DNA of 64,000 nucleotides, from positions 62,001 through 126,000 of the forward strand of contig JAPPOH010000002.1 in assembly GCA_028818155.1 (NCBI GenBank). Reading direction: 5' to 3'. Position 1 is the first letter of the stretch, and every line of letters begins with the position of its first letter. Origin of the DNA: Candidatus Woesearchaeota archaeon. Its GTDB lineage: Archaea; Nanobdellota; Nanobdellia; Woesearchaeales; UBA525. The translations under genes were made by a program, and so were the position numbers. The notes below the pieces were generated by a model that was given only the letters and a program-made list of their open reading frames with translations, made no database searches and was not told where the DNA came from. Below are positions 34,214-43,266 of the stretch, in pieces.

Positions 34214-34585
34214 TCACGTCATCGTGAACGTGCCGATCATTAAGAAAATACCTTCAACGATGAAGAGCATATGATACACGAGATTTGGGATAGGCACACT
34301 AAAGCCAAGGACACCAAACCCTGACAACACATTCACGAGGCCAAGACCAAAAACAACGAGGCCAATCAGGAGTGTTGTGAGGCCCATGCCACTGTGGAAC
34401 GTGAATTCAAAGAAACTATCGATAATCACGTACAAGCCGCCGATGGCGAGGATGTATGCGAGCACCGAGCCCGTGACGCCCGCGAGTGGACCGAGCCATG
34501 CTGTCTTCCCAAGCAGGTTGAACAGGCCGAAGAGGCCTAGGAGCAAGCCGACGAAAAAACTGATCCAGTGTCTTGCTGCATGCAT
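34214..34585 (-). CDS. Membrane protein, last gene of the 34-38.6 kb operon
   Basis: 123 residues with four hydrophobic helices (about 8-26, 36-56, 68-90 and 100-120), Gly-rich in the second and third. Family not recognised. It lies 33 bases after the coiled-coil gene, so it is probably co-transcribed, though AACATTTATAAG at about 34605-34616 could give it a private promoter. Confidence 0.55.
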   Translation of the reverse strand: MHAARHWISFFVGLLLGLFGLFNLLGKTAWLGPLAGVTGSVLAYILAIGGLYVIIDSFFEFTFHSGMGLTTLLIGLVVFGLGLVNVLSGFGVLGFSVPIPNLVYHMLFIVEGIFLMIGTFTMT

Positions 34586-34618
34586 TGTGCTTCCTTCCGT
34601 ATGTACGTCTTATAAATG

Positions 34619-35539
34619 TTACCCTATGTGGTGCCGCTCGCTCACGATCATCTGTAAGAGGTGGTGTCCTTGTTCGTGGACACTTCCATGCATACCCTCT
34701 AATCGGTTGTGTAGTAGTTGGGCGCTTCCTTCGCTGAAGCCATTCTCTGGGTTGAGGCTCGCGAGATAGTGCTGCAACATCTTTTCATCCGCTTTGAAGA
34801 TGAAGAACTGGCCGATGAGGACGCGGATGATAACGGTGTAATAACTGAAAAGGGTTTTGACATGTCCAAGCAGGTTGGTGAACGCGTGCTCCAGCGATAC
34901 TTCTTCGCTGTGCAGTTGTTCGAGAGTTGCTCTGACTCCTTTCGCTTGCTTTTCAAACGCGTCCACGATGCGATCCCCGCTCGTGTGGATCTCTTTGAGG
35001 TCGTGGCTGATAGCATCTCCCTCTCCCGTGAGGTGCCATGCGTCTCGCATTGCGTTCATGATGATCGCAACACCTGGTTGTCTGTTCACAGTGCTCGCTT
35101 CTTCCTCTGTGCCGAGTTCTTCTGCCGCGTCATATTGCTTGGTGAGTTCTTCCAGCATGTCATTGTACACTGCGTGCAGTGTTTGCTCACACTGCGTAAC
35201 GAGCGCGCGGAGCTCTACGTGCTTTCCACTCAGTTCTTTGAGTTCGTGTAAGACCCGGAAGTGCGCGTACGTCAGCGTGTTGTCTTCTCGCACTTCATGC
35301 ACCTCCACATCTGCTGCTGTTTTGATCACCTGCCCTTCTCCTTGCTGTAAGATGTCGATGATCCTTGTGGTTTTCTGCACGATCGGCTGTTCGTCATGGA
35401 GTGTCCTGAGCGCGTTGAACTCGTTGGTAAAGCGTGTTTCCATTTCAACGATAACATGCATGCCGTGTCGCATCCGGTGGACGAGTGCTCTATTCGAAGT
35501 GAGCACGTCTTTCATTCGCTCTCGCACAAGGTCAAACAT
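34619..35539 (-). CDS. Helical coiled-coil protein, unknown
   Basis: 306 residues, almost wholly alpha-helical with Leu/Glu/His heptads; no signal peptide, no clear membrane segment apart from a hydrophobic patch (YYTVIIRVLIGQFFIF) near residue 234. It starts at the base directly after the stop of the membrane gene upstream, so the two are tightly coupled. No family known to me. Confidence 0.6.
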   Translation of the reverse strand: MFDLVRERMKDVLTSNRALVHRMRHGMHVIVEMETRFTNEFNALRTLHDEQPIVQKTTRIIDILQQGEGQVIKTAADVEVHEVREDNTLTYAHFRVLHELKELSGKHVELRALVTQCEQTLHAVYNDMLEELTKQYDAAEELGTEEEASTVNRQPGVAIIMNAMRDAWHLTGEGDAISHDLKEIHTSGDRIVDAFEKQAKGVRATLEQLHSEEVSLEHAFTNLLGHVKTLFSYYTVIIRVLIGQFFIFKADEKMLQHYLASLNPENGFSEGSAQLLHNRLEGMHGSVHEQGHHLLQMIVSERHHIG

Positions 35540-36148
35540 TTACTTCCCCCAGCCAAGGAATAAGACTTTGAAGCCTTTGAAGATGATGAGAACAAAGACG
35601 ATGATGGAGAGCATGTTGACGAACTGGTCCACGAACTCGTGTTCGAAGAGTAAGAGTTGCACGCCTTGGTTGTTGAAGATGTCCACCCACCAGACGGCGA
35701 TGAAGAACGCGATGATGAGCAGGATGAGCCCGCCGAGGTCGTGCATTTTATCGCCGCGCAGCCACCACATGGCCAAGACAACGAGGATGCCGATTGTGAG
35801 GAGCGGGATTAATGCAACGAGCAACGAACTTAGTAGGATAGAGTTTGGTGCTAAGAGTGAGAAGGATGCGATGACCAGTGCCACGATCCATTGTGCCGCG
35901 TCATTCAGTACGTGGCTCGCGCCTTTGTGCAAGCCTGCATGTGTACCGACCAGGACGAGTGCGAAAATGAGTGCGCGCATGAGCCCTTCTTGTGCGCCAG
36001 GGTAGAGGTAGATGAAATCTGGCGAGAAGACTTCTGCGATGGTGTTCACGATGATCGCGATTGCTTCTCCGAGAACGTACAAGTCGAACGCGAACGCGGA
36101 TTGTGCGGATAAGAGCGCGCCGAGAACGATCGGGATGAACTTTCGCAT
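35540..36148 (-). CDS. Exported multi-pass membrane protein, unknown
   Basis: 202 residues. The N-terminus looks like a cleavable signal (IPIVLGALLSAQSAFA, residues 5-20), followed by about five membrane helices (roughly 57-75, 84-103, 110-130, 138-157 and 178-198). Not recognised. It follows the 802-residue gene by 43 bases and precedes the coiled-coil gene with no gap. Confidence 0.6.
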   Translation of the reverse strand: MRKFIPIVLGALLSAQSAFAFDLYVLGEAIAIIVNTIAEVFSPDFIYLYPGAQEGLMRALIFALVLVGTHAGLHKGASHVLNDAAQWIVALVIASFSLLAPNSILLSSLLVALIPLLTIGILVVLAMWWLRGDKMHDLGGLILLIIAFFIAVWWVDIFNNQGVQLLLFEHEFVDQFVNMLSIIVFVLIIFKGFKVLFLGWGK

Positions 36149-36191
36149 ATGCTTTCTCTGAGAAATCAGATTATAAAGCTATCGGCAGAGG

Positions 36192-38600
36192 TTACGGAGT
36201 ATCTGGGCCTCGTGGAGTACTACGCAAGTGCATATCTACTTCACCTAAGCTTCTCACGAGTGTGTTTCTTCGCATCTCATATTGGCCGTCAGGCGTGTAT
36301 AGATCGTTGAGTACAGTGTCGAATCTTCCTAATTTGTCTAGTACTTCAGCTGGAACATTCTGAAGACTAGCAATGTTTGCCTCAAGTACTTGTCTTCCAT
36401 CACGCAATTGATCGATAATCTCTGCTTCTTGTTTTGCAGTATCGTGGTTTCCTGTTTCATTGACAATAAATGCGTACGTCTGATTTGGCATCATGGATTG
36501 AACTTCATGAACGTACTCTTCCAGTTGTTTTCTCGCATGCACAGCTACCTGTGCGAGGCGGTTACTATATCCTGCGGGATTAAATGCAACCTCTTCTGGA
36601 GTTGCATCTAGCAACGACTCATGCTGCTGTATGTATTCACCAAGGTCTTGGAATGCTTTTCCACCCGGAAGACTTCGGTCTACGAGGTAGTCTACGACCT
36701 GTTGTCTTGTATCTATGAATAGCTCCCGTGCCTTGTACGCTCGTTCCCGTAGTGCCTCCGCTTGCGGCCGTGTTCTCTTGTCATCATGGAAAAACGCGTA
36801 CAGTGTTTCTGCTGCAGTGAAGCTCGGTGCTCCTGCAGCGACTTCTTCTAACGTAGGTATTCCTGTAAAGGCAGGTGCGCCTCGACCTTGCAAAGGAACA
36901 TTTCCAACACCCGGTTGTTGTCGAGTACCTGTGCCTACAGGTCTTGTTCCCCCAGGAGATGGTGTTGTGCCTGCCGTCGCGGGAGGCGGTGGCGGGATCG
37001 CAGATGCTGGAGCATTACGGCGACGGAATCTTCTTGGAATGTATCGTTTCGGATTATACCATTTCGGTTTTGACGGTGTTGGTATCGGAGGACTACGCGG
37101 AAGGCCGATTGTCGTGTTTTGTGCTGCTTGTTGTGTTTCTGTAACTTTGTCAACGACTTTGTATACTCCTCTTCCTGCAACGGTTGCACCAACAAGCGCG
37201 ATCGGGATACCGAAAAGTGCTGCACCAACGAGTGTGGCTGCTGCACCAACGGTTGCTGTTGCAAAGCCATATTCGATGAGGTTTGAGCCAACGTAAAATC
37301 GCTCGTATGGTGTTGTGATGTACTTTCCTTTCGGGCTGTTCATAGCTCCCAAATTTCGTATCCAGTCGAATGCGTACTTCGGAGCCGCGAATAAATCATG
37401 CACCATATCTTTATCCCCAAAATCCTTGCCTGTTGCCTCCTTAATCTGTTGATTCACCCGGATATTGTGTGCCTTATCATCGTGGTAGAGCCTGCTGTAC
37501 AGAAGTGAATCGAACGCTATGTCCAGAGATTTGTAGAGCGTTTGCTCAGCAGCGGTATCGCCGACGAGTTCTTCAAGCGTGCCACTTGAAAGTTCTTGCC
37601 ATGTGTCTGCAGTCCTGTCCCACGCGCCACCTACGAAGGAATCAGAAAGGAACTCTGATGACGCTCCTTTGAAGTTATCCCATGTGTTTCCCACTCCTTC
37701 CAGAAAGGAGCCTACTGGCGAGTTGCCAATATAGTCGAGTGCACTGCCAACGTATGTTCCTTCAAATATACTGCCTTCAGACCATTCCCCATCCATGAGG
37801 TTCTTGTAATCTTTGTCCATTGCTTCAGGAAGTTCGATTGCGAGGTCTTGTATAATGTCGATCCCCAGCAGCGCTCTTCCAGCTGAAACAGCGAGTGTCG
37901 TCATCGGACCCACATAGTTGAATCTCCGAGACATGAATGAGCCCGCGATCATGCCAAGCTCGAGGTACGTTGTCTGCAGGGCTGATTTTGTTGCGTGGAA
38001 TGCGTTTGCGATACCTTCAACTTTTAGTCCTGCAGTGTATCTGATGCCTGTGCCTAATGCTGCGAGATCAGTGGCAACTTCACTAACCGGATTACTTCGT
38101 TCGTTCTCTCGGAAGCGAGGTATATCTCTCCGCAAAAGCGTGGCAGCGTTTGTGACCATAGGAAGTGCTGTTGAGAGGAGTTGGACGCCTGCAGGATCCC
38201 CTTCGAAGAATGTTCTATGGACACCCATACCTGTGGCGAGGATACGTGCACCGAAACCATACCAGTTTTGCGGTAGTAAGTAACTTGCAGCGCTGAGAGC
38301 ACCGAGCGCAGGGTCGCCGCTGCCAATATACTTTTCGAGTGTGTCTGAAGCTGACGGGCCAAGTGTTGCAGTGAGGGAGAGTCCTTGAGCAATGCCGACA
38401 GCGTTGTCCCTCCCAAATTGTAGCGCTCCTACTAGTTTTTCTAGTGGACTACCGAAGGCAATCTTTCTCAGAGGGGATCGTGCTTTTCTTTGTGCTGCTG
38501 CTTGTTGTGCAGCAGCTGCTTCTTGACTTTGTCGTGCTTTCCTGGCGAATTGGAGATCTCTCTGCAGTTCCGCTTTTTCTTGCTCTTCACCGTTTGCCAT
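36192..38600 (-). CDS. 802-residue protein, unknown
   Basis: Layout: a charged Gln/Ala-rich coiled-coil at 1-40; an amphipathic, Gly/Ala-rich helical body to about 440; a strongly hydrophobic hairpin (ATATVGAAATLVGAALFG and IPIALVGATVAG) at about 452-485; a basic then Pro/Gly-rich linker at 510-600; and a helical C-terminal domain of about 200 residues. The hairpin suggests membrane insertion. No catalytic motif seen. It is the first gene of a four-gene set with two membrane proteins and a coiled-coil protein. Confidence 0.65.
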   Translation of the reverse strand: MANGEEQEKAELQRDLQFARKARQSQEAAAAQQAAAQRKARSPLRKIAFGSPLEKLVGALQFGRDNAVGIAQGLSLTATLGPSASDTLEKYIGSGDPALGALSAASYLLPQNWYGFGARILATGMGVHRTFFEGDPAGVQLLSTALPMVTNAATLLRRDIPRFRENERSNPVSEVATDLAALGTGIRYTAGLKVEGIANAFHATKSALQTTYLELGMIAGSFMSRRFNYVGPMTTLAVSAGRALLGIDIIQDLAIELPEAMDKDYKNLMDGEWSEGSIFEGTYVGSALDYIGNSPVGSFLEGVGNTWDNFKGASSEFLSDSFVGGAWDRTADTWQELSSGTLEELVGDTAAEQTLYKSLDIAFDSLLYSRLYHDDKAHNIRVNQQIKEATGKDFGDKDMVHDLFAAPKYAFDWIRNLGAMNSPKGKYITTPYERFYVGSNLIEYGFATATVGAAATLVGAALFGIPIALVGATVAGRGVYKVVDKVTETQQAAQNTTIGLPRSPPIPTPSKPKWYNPKRYIPRRFRRRNAPASAIPPPPPATAGTTPSPGGTRPVGTGTRQQPGVGNVPLQGRGAPAFTGIPTLEEVAAGAPSFTAAETLYAFFHDDKRTRPQAEALRERAYKARELFIDTRQQVVDYLVDRSLPGGKAFQDLGEYIQQHESLLDATPEEVAFNPAGYSNRLAQVAVHARKQLEEYVHEVQSMMPNQTYAFIVNETGNHDTAKQEAEIIDQLRDGRQVLEANIASLQNVPAEVLDKLGRFDTVLNDLYTPDGQYEMRRNTLVRSLGEVDMHLRSTPRGPDTP

Positions 38601-38886
38601 TTTCTCACTTATCAGTAGTATATTTCACACTTTATCGACGTTCTCATATATAAATCTTTCGTATTGTTACCACTTTATTGTTACAACATACAAATGCTCT
38701 CTTTTTCTCGAGAAATACAAAATAAGTAATCTTTGCTTTTTTTCATTTTCATTATTTACATCTTATTTTTACAAGCAATAATTAATATTAAAAGAACTAA
38801 TATTATCTACTAATAATAGTTTTTAACTAAAACAATAATATTATATTATTTTTTAAATATACAGTTTTTGCTTAAAGTATTTAGAA
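38601..38886. other. Very AT-rich spacer next to xerA
   Basis: 286 bases with no credible gene. Much more AT-rich than its surroundings, with runs such as TTAATATTAAAAG, AATAATATTATATTATT and ACTAATAATAGT that form imperfect palindromes. A TATA-like TATATAAAT near 38648-38656 serves the 802-residue gene on the minus strand. The rest could hold a recombination or replication site; I cannot identify one. Confidence 0.5.
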
Positions 38887-39702
38887 TTATTCCAGTAAAT
38901 CAGCAGGACTCACAACCCGCTTCTTCTCCTCAGCAGACACATGCGTATAGATCTCTGTCGTCTGAATACTCGCATGGCCTAACAACTCCTGTATCACACG
39001 CAAGTCGCTCCCCGCTTCACGCAAATGCGTCGCAAAGCTATGCCTGAGCGTGTGCGGCGTGACTCTCTTGGTAATACCTGCGCGCTTCGCAGCGCCAGCA
39101 ATCATCTTCTGTGCATTCCGAGAAGTCATCGGGCCATTCCTGCCAAGGAATATATACCCATTCTTGATCTTTTGTCGACGAAGAAAGGCCCGTAAGAGCT
39201 TCACCACAGCAGCAGACAAAATCACCATGCGGTCCTTCCCTCCTTTTCCGGAGCGCACCCAGCCAATCTTCTCCTCCATCTCGAGATCTTCAACTTGCAA
39301 GTGAATCGCTTCACTAATACGGAGGCCGGAGGCGTACAACAACTTGAGCAACAAGAGACTTTTCTCGTGCTTCACGACGGAAAACAATCGCTTTACTTCC
39401 TCCTTTGTGAGAATAACTGGGAGTTTTCGCTTGATTTTCGGCGTCTTGATCGCAGCGAACCCTTTCTGCAAGATCTCATTGTAATAGAATAACAGCGCGG
39501 AGCGCGTGAGCGCGACAGATGAGATACTCTGACCAGCGCGCAGGAGCTTCGTCAAGTACTTTTTGATATCCTGCTCGACGACAGAACCTGGATCTTTCTT
39601 CACAGATTCAAGAAATTTCTTGTTATGATAGACGTAAATCTTCTCTGTGTTGACTGAATTTCCTCGCAGTGCGAGTTCCGCTCGTAGATCGTCGAATGCC
39701 AC
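38887..39702 (-). CDS. xerA: Tyrosine recombinase, XerA type
   Basis: 271 residues. Catalytic set: Arg in ASGLRISEA near residue 132, Lys in SGKGGKDR near 155, HTLRHSFATHL (His and Arg) near 219, His in LLGHASIQ near 243, and Tyr in TEIYTH near 252. Such single-chain archaeal Xer proteins resolve chromosome dimers at dif; a role in moving a mobile element is the alternative. Its stop faces the AT-rich spacer. Confidence 0.92.
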   Translation of the reverse strand: MAFDDLRAELALRGNSVNTEKIYVYHNKKFLESVKKDPGSVVEQDIKKYLTKLLRAGQSISSVALTRSALLFYYNEILQKGFAAIKTPKIKRKLPVILTKEEVKRLFSVVKHEKSLLLLKLLYASGLRISEAIHLQVEDLEMEEKIGWVRSGKGGKDRMVILSAAVVKLLRAFLRRQKIKNGYIFLGRNGPMTSRNAQKMIAGAAKRAGITKRVTPHTLRHSFATHLREAGSDLRVIQELLGHASIQTTEIYTHVSAEEKKRVVSPADLLE

Positions 39703-39752
39703 CTTGCCGCAAGAGCACTAAAAGAAACCCACTATAAAAAAGTTCGTATAAC

Positions 39753-39899
39753 TCAAGAAAATTCTTCTTTGTACAACGTAACAGCTTCATACAAGTTACG
39801 AAGCGCTTCCTCCTTCGTGTGGCCCTGACTGGTAACACCAGAGTCCTTACATGAGGCAACAATCATATCCTCATCCTCTACAAATGCAATGTTTTTCAT
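39753..39899 (-). CDS. HicB-like small protein
   Basis: 48 residues. It ends in the UPF0150/HicB pattern T-K-E-E-A-L-R-N-L-Y-E-A-V-T-L-Y, preceded by a short strand with V-A-S-C-K-D-S-G-V-T-S-Q-G-H-T. HicB proteins are antitoxins to HicA, but no HicA is found here. Its ATG follows directly on the TGA of the membrane gene upstream. Confidence 0.75.
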   Translation of the reverse strand: MKNIAFVEDEDMIVASCKDSGVTSQGHTKEEALRNLYEAVTLYKEEFS

Positions 39900-40265
39900 T
39901 CATTCGTCCTTCGCGACTTCGTAGAGTGCTTTAAAGCTCACGACGAGCGCTCCTGGTGCTGTGAAGATCACAATCGCATGCATAAACGTCATGAGGGCAT
40001 CAAACCCATGGCCCAATAATAAGAAGTACTCCGACATTGCTTGCGCGCTGATAATGAATGCAACAGCCCCCAACAAGAACAACCGTACTTCCGACTCAGC
40101 AATATTAATCAGTCCAACGAGGACGCCAAGGCCACCTAGTGTGCCAATCACCCATGGCTCTAAGACGGAGTCTGCGAAGAACGCCACGAAGAGCGCAACG
40201 AGTAATCCTGCGACGTATGACCAGACGCCGAGTTTCGCCCAGAAGTTTGTTCGTTTCTTTGCCAT
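39900..40265 (-). CDS. Four-helix membrane protein, unknown
   Basis: 121 residues; helices at about 12-32, 37-54, 62-80 and 90-112, short loops, charged ends. Family not recognised. The stop touches the start of the HicB-like gene, so both share a transcript. Confidence 0.55.
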   Translation of the reverse strand: MAKKRTNFWAKLGVWSYVAGLLVALFVAFFADSVLEPWVIGTLGGLGVLVGLINIAESEVRLFLLGAVAFIISAQAMSEYFLLLGHGFDALMTFMHAIVIFTAPGALVVSFKALYEVAKDE

Positions 40266-40370
40266 ATACCGTCGGTAACACTGGAAAAGGAAGTATATAA
40301 ATGTTGCTTAGAAACACACAGTCAAAAACCAAACATTTATAATAGGAATATACTACTTTTTAATAGTAAA

Positions 40371-41960
40371 ATGCTCGAAGAAACTATTAGCGAGAATACA
40401 GGAGCGAACTCCAGACCACCTCTCAGAGATATAGGCTTGGAACAAGATCACCTTGAGGAAGCGGCAGCACTCGGGCTCAAATTCAGCACATACGGCAGAC
40501 TAAATAAAAGTGTCCCGATACTCAGCGAGGCGAATCCCCATCTGTACGGCATTCTCGTCGGAAGTCTCAACCGCGAAGACACACCACTCTACGTAGGCAC
40601 GTGGGATCCGGAAAAACACCTACCTATAGAATCAGTCGCCAAGGTGCTCACACAAGGATACAGTCTGCAAGAGCTCAAAATTCCTGCGTCCGTGCTTGCT
40701 CGACGAGAAAGTCCTGGGGACGTGCCCTTTAACGTCCACGAAAACATTCCAACAACGGGCCCCGGAGACGTTGCTGATGCGTGCCACCCATACTACAACC
40801 AAGGTGGCATCGCTTCGTCTGAGTTCAAATGGGCTGATTTCCAGCAGTGGGTGCGAGATATCCTCGAGGATCAGACTATCACGTATGATCAAGACGTGTT
40901 TGATTCAGAGATTTCATGCGATTTTGCGAACAGAACGATCGCAGAAAAGCTCGCAGCAGGGCCAGCACAACGATTCGGAGCAGATCCTGCCACTGCATTC
41001 GAACGTGCGACGCATGCACGTTTCAACTACACGAAGGCATGCTCGCTCGACCTGAAACTCCACCATCTTCTTCGCTTTGGGCAGATTCTCGCGAACGACG
41101 GTGTTGATGTCTCCACAGGAAGACAGGTCTTCACGAAAGAGAACGCACGGATGCTCACCGAAGACATGGAAACAGGCGGCCTGTATGAAGATTCTGCATT
41201 CTATTTCAACCACTCTGGCGTGTACGCCAAGAGCTCCATCAGCGGCATCGTCTTCGGTGTCGTGAAGGGAAGAGGCGCATTCGTCGCATACGGACCCGAG
41301 CTCGGCCTGAAAGGCAATAGTGAATTTGCAGTAGCAACACTCCGCCGAATGGGACAGCTCCTCGGTGCGGAAGCGCCAGAGCAGCTTACAGAAGACGCTG
41401 CACGTGAACGACTCTATGCAAAGAAAGAACACGATGAGGTGGCGTTCCGCGAAGGTGTGCTGCAGGAAGTAATCAATACAGGGAAACCATCAGGCTGGTT
41501 CAAGACATCAGGTGCTACAGAACGTGCAGAAAGACAAGCAAATCCTGCCCTCTATGCTATTAACGATGCACTCACTGAGCACAGGAGAACTCACAGTACA
41601 CCATCGACAGACCCATATGAGACGTCCTACACCCCACCTTTCTCATCAATATGTGGATCCGTTATATACTCAGACGTCGGCAAACATTATCATCCTGAAC
41701 ACGCACAGTATTTGCCAGAAGAACAACTGCCGGAAGTTACCTTTGTTCGAGAAACCCCCTTTTCAGACCGCTGGAAGAGATTCGAATTGCCGCAAGGCGC
41801 CACCGCCGCAGAAACTGAAGGATTCGTGAAGATTGGAACATATGATCCAGGAACACAGACCGATACATTATTTAACACAGTCGCAGCAGCCGCACGTTCA
41901 AGTGCAGATATACTGAGGGTTCGAAAAGAAGCAGACACCATTACAGTACTTGCTGCATAG
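40371..41960 (+). CDS. Divergent glutaminase-like protein (serine-dependent family)
   Basis: 529 residues; the first 340 match glutaminase A. The SxxK pair is S88-V-A-K91 in PIESVAKVL; then SPGDVPFN for the usual PSGDPFN, H-P-Y-Y-N-Q-G-G-I-A for N-P-M-I-N-A-G-A-I-A, and AKSSISGIVFGVVKGRG...GPELGLKGNS for the K-S-G-V-S-G-G-I...G-N-S motif. So it probably hydrolyses glutamine or a related amide, though substitutions in the Asn motif leave this open. The last 170 residues have no counterpart in glutaminases I know. TATA at about 40335-40343. Confidence 0.75.
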   Translation: MLEETISENTGANSRPPLRDIGLEQDHLEEAAALGLKFSTYGRLNKSVPILSEANPHLYGILVGSLNREDTPLYVGTWDPEKHLPIESVAKVLTQGYSLQELKIPASVLARRESPGDVPFNVHENIPTTGPGDVADACHPYYNQGGIASSEFKWADFQQWVRDILEDQTITYDQDVFDSEISCDFANRTIAEKLAAGPAQRFGADPATAFERATHARFNYTKACSLDLKLHHLLRFGQILANDGVDVSTGRQVFTKENARMLTEDMETGGLYEDSAFYFNHSGVYAKSSISGIVFGVVKGRGAFVAYGPELGLKGNSEFAVATLRRMGQLLGAEAPEQLTEDAARERLYAKKEHDEVAFREGVLQEVINTGKPSGWFKTSGATERAERQANPALYAINDALTEHRRTHSTPSTDPYETSYTPPFSSICGSVIYSDVGKHYHPEHAQYLPEEQLPEVTFVRETPFSDRWKRFELPQGATAAETEGFVKIGTYDPGTQTDTLFNTVAAAARSSADILRVRKEADTITVLAA

Positions 41961-42034
41961 TTTTTGATGATTTTCAGCCTCCAAAGCACTACACTTCCTT
42001 AAATTCACATTATACGAAGTTTTGTTTATAAAGA

Positions 42035-42050
42035 AACACTTGATAGTGTT
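42035..42050. repeat. Short palindrome after a TATA box
   Basis: AACACT-TGAT-AGTGTT, a perfect six-base inverted repeat, begins about 9 bases after TTTATAAAG (42025-42033). It could be an operator or a small hairpin; no gene clearly starts from that promoter, and the next small gene has its own TATA near 42103-42111. Confidence 0.35.
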
Positions 42051-42136
42051 ATTTGGTGCAAAATGGGCCTGGTCAAATGAAGAAAATGTATGAGAAATCC
42101 AAAACTATAATAAGAAAACATCGTTTCCACTGAGCA

Positions 42137-42389
42137 ATGACTCAAAAACCCCTCAAAATACCTGAAGGAGTGCGCAGAGAGGATCTTGAAGTTGTTGCGT
42201 ATGCCCAGGTGCTAAGGGACAGAGGGCATGGACGCGGTAAGCGATATGATGCTGGCCTTGAGCACCTCAGACCACTTGCGTCTTTGGTTGAAGAACAATT
42301 AGCCCGACCCTACGCTCGAAACAGATTTTAAACAGGCACTTCAAAAAGCAATACGAGCGAAGGAACGTTTCTCGCCCTCGATAGATTAG
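42137..42389 (+). pseudogene. Frameshifted small protein gene
   Basis: ATG 42137 opens 64 residues that end abruptly after ...EEQLARPYARNRF. Dropping one C from the CCC at 42308-42310 instead gives ...EEQLARPTLETDFKQALQ, continuing through KAIRAKERFSPSID to TAG at 42387-42389, with codon use like the rest of the window. So either the gene carries a one-base insertion or the base call is wrong. Intact length would be about 83 residues, soluble, helical, unknown family. Confidence 0.55.
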
Positions 42390-42394
42390 TCATT

Positions 42395-42560
42395 GTGCAT
42401 CCTTCCGAATGGGGACAACCCCCTGTACGGCAAACTGGTGACCCGACTGTAGGAAGAACTGTTGGGAATAACCGTTCAGGCCACTATCTGTCACCAAGTT
42501 CACAGATACGCGTTGGCTTGGCTAGCTTCCTGAAGCTCCACGTCCCCACACCAATTCTAC
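42395..42560 (+). mobile_element. Possible tnpB 3'-end remnant (IS200/IS605 type)
   Basis: An open plus-strand frame without a good start reads ...GDPTVGRTVGNN... and then SSQIRVGLASFLKLHV, recalling the C-terminal coding end of TnpB (x-F-L-K-L) that overlaps the element's right-end hairpin; AGCTTC/GAAGCT at about 42519-42534 is a short inverted repeat there. No transposase core is present. The resemblance is weak and from memory. Confidence 0.25.
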
Positions 42561-42571
42561 CATCCAAAGTC

Positions 42572-42892
42572 CTACGCAGCCACCTTCTCAAGCATAGCAT
42601 CACTGACAGCAATCTTTGTCGTTTCCCAATAAAATTCCCTGAATTTCTCGACGACAGGGTTTGCTTTGTTGAGTGTGTACATCTTCGCTTTTCCAACCGA
42701 TCGAGTCTGCTTGACAATTGCACTTGTTGTTAATTTCGGCCAAAAAAGCTTGAGTGTTGCATATCCCACTCCTGAGAGCTTTGCGATATCCGTCATACTA
42801 TAGTCAAACTCCTCATGAACGACAAGGAAATCGAGGACTTTCAAGATTGGACTGGAGCCGAACACATCCAAGAATGCAGTTTGTTCTACCAT
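42572..42892 (-). CDS. Winged-helix DNA-binding protein
   Basis: 106 residues. A clear winged helix: L-D-F-L-V-V-H-E-E-F then DYSMTDIAKLSGVGYATLK with the recognition helix, then a basic wing (KQTRSVGKAKMYTLN) and a helical C-terminal part. TATA TATATAAAT at about 42911-42919 on this strand. Likely a local regulator; target unknown. Confidence 0.75.
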   Translation of the reverse strand: MVEQTAFLDVFGSSPILKVLDFLVVHEEFDYSMTDIAKLSGVGYATLKLFWPKLTTSAIVKQTRSVGKAKMYTLNKANPVVEKFREFYWETTKIAVSDAMLEKVAA

Positions 42893-43002
42893 AACTGTGT
42901 CGAGGAGAACCCATATATAAATATTGCTATCTTGATCCTACAAAGGCCAAGAATTTAAATTTTAAGCAACAACATTAAATATTCTTACTGCAATATACTA
43001 CT

Positions 43003-43266
43003 ATGAAGCTATCTCACGAAGATCACATGCTCCTCAAGAAACACATTGTGAAGAAGCTTTACGCGAACAAAGCATTCAGAAAAGGGCATCTGTTGAAAGA
43101 GCGGCTTTCTTCAGGCATTCCCCCACACCTTCGAGGGGCTACCGACAACGTGTTACGAGAACTCGAACGAGAAAAACTTGTCGTCCTGTATGGAAAAACG
43201 AAATATGGTCCTGCATACCAACTCAATATCAAAAAATTGCAAGAAATCGAGAAACTAATATTCTAA
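43003..43266 (+). CDS. Small winged-helix-like protein
   Basis: 87 residues, basic. Helix-turn-helix pattern with GHLLKERLSSGIPPHLRG and a second helix VLRELEREKLVVLYG followed by a strand pair, as in winged helices that read AT-rich DNA. It is flanked by AT-rich sequence carrying repeats of TTATTCTAA, possible binding sites. Confidence 0.6.
   Translation: MKLSHEDHMLLKKHIVKKLYANKAFRKGHLLKERLSSGIPPHLRGATDNVLRELEREKLVVLYGKTKYGPAYQLNIKKLQEIEKLIF

Noticed and set aside
34857-36005. 382-residue plus-strand frame opposite the coiled-coil and membrane genes
   Set aside because: It crosses two genes on the other strand; Ser/Cys/Thr-rich low-quality sequence typical of antisense frames.
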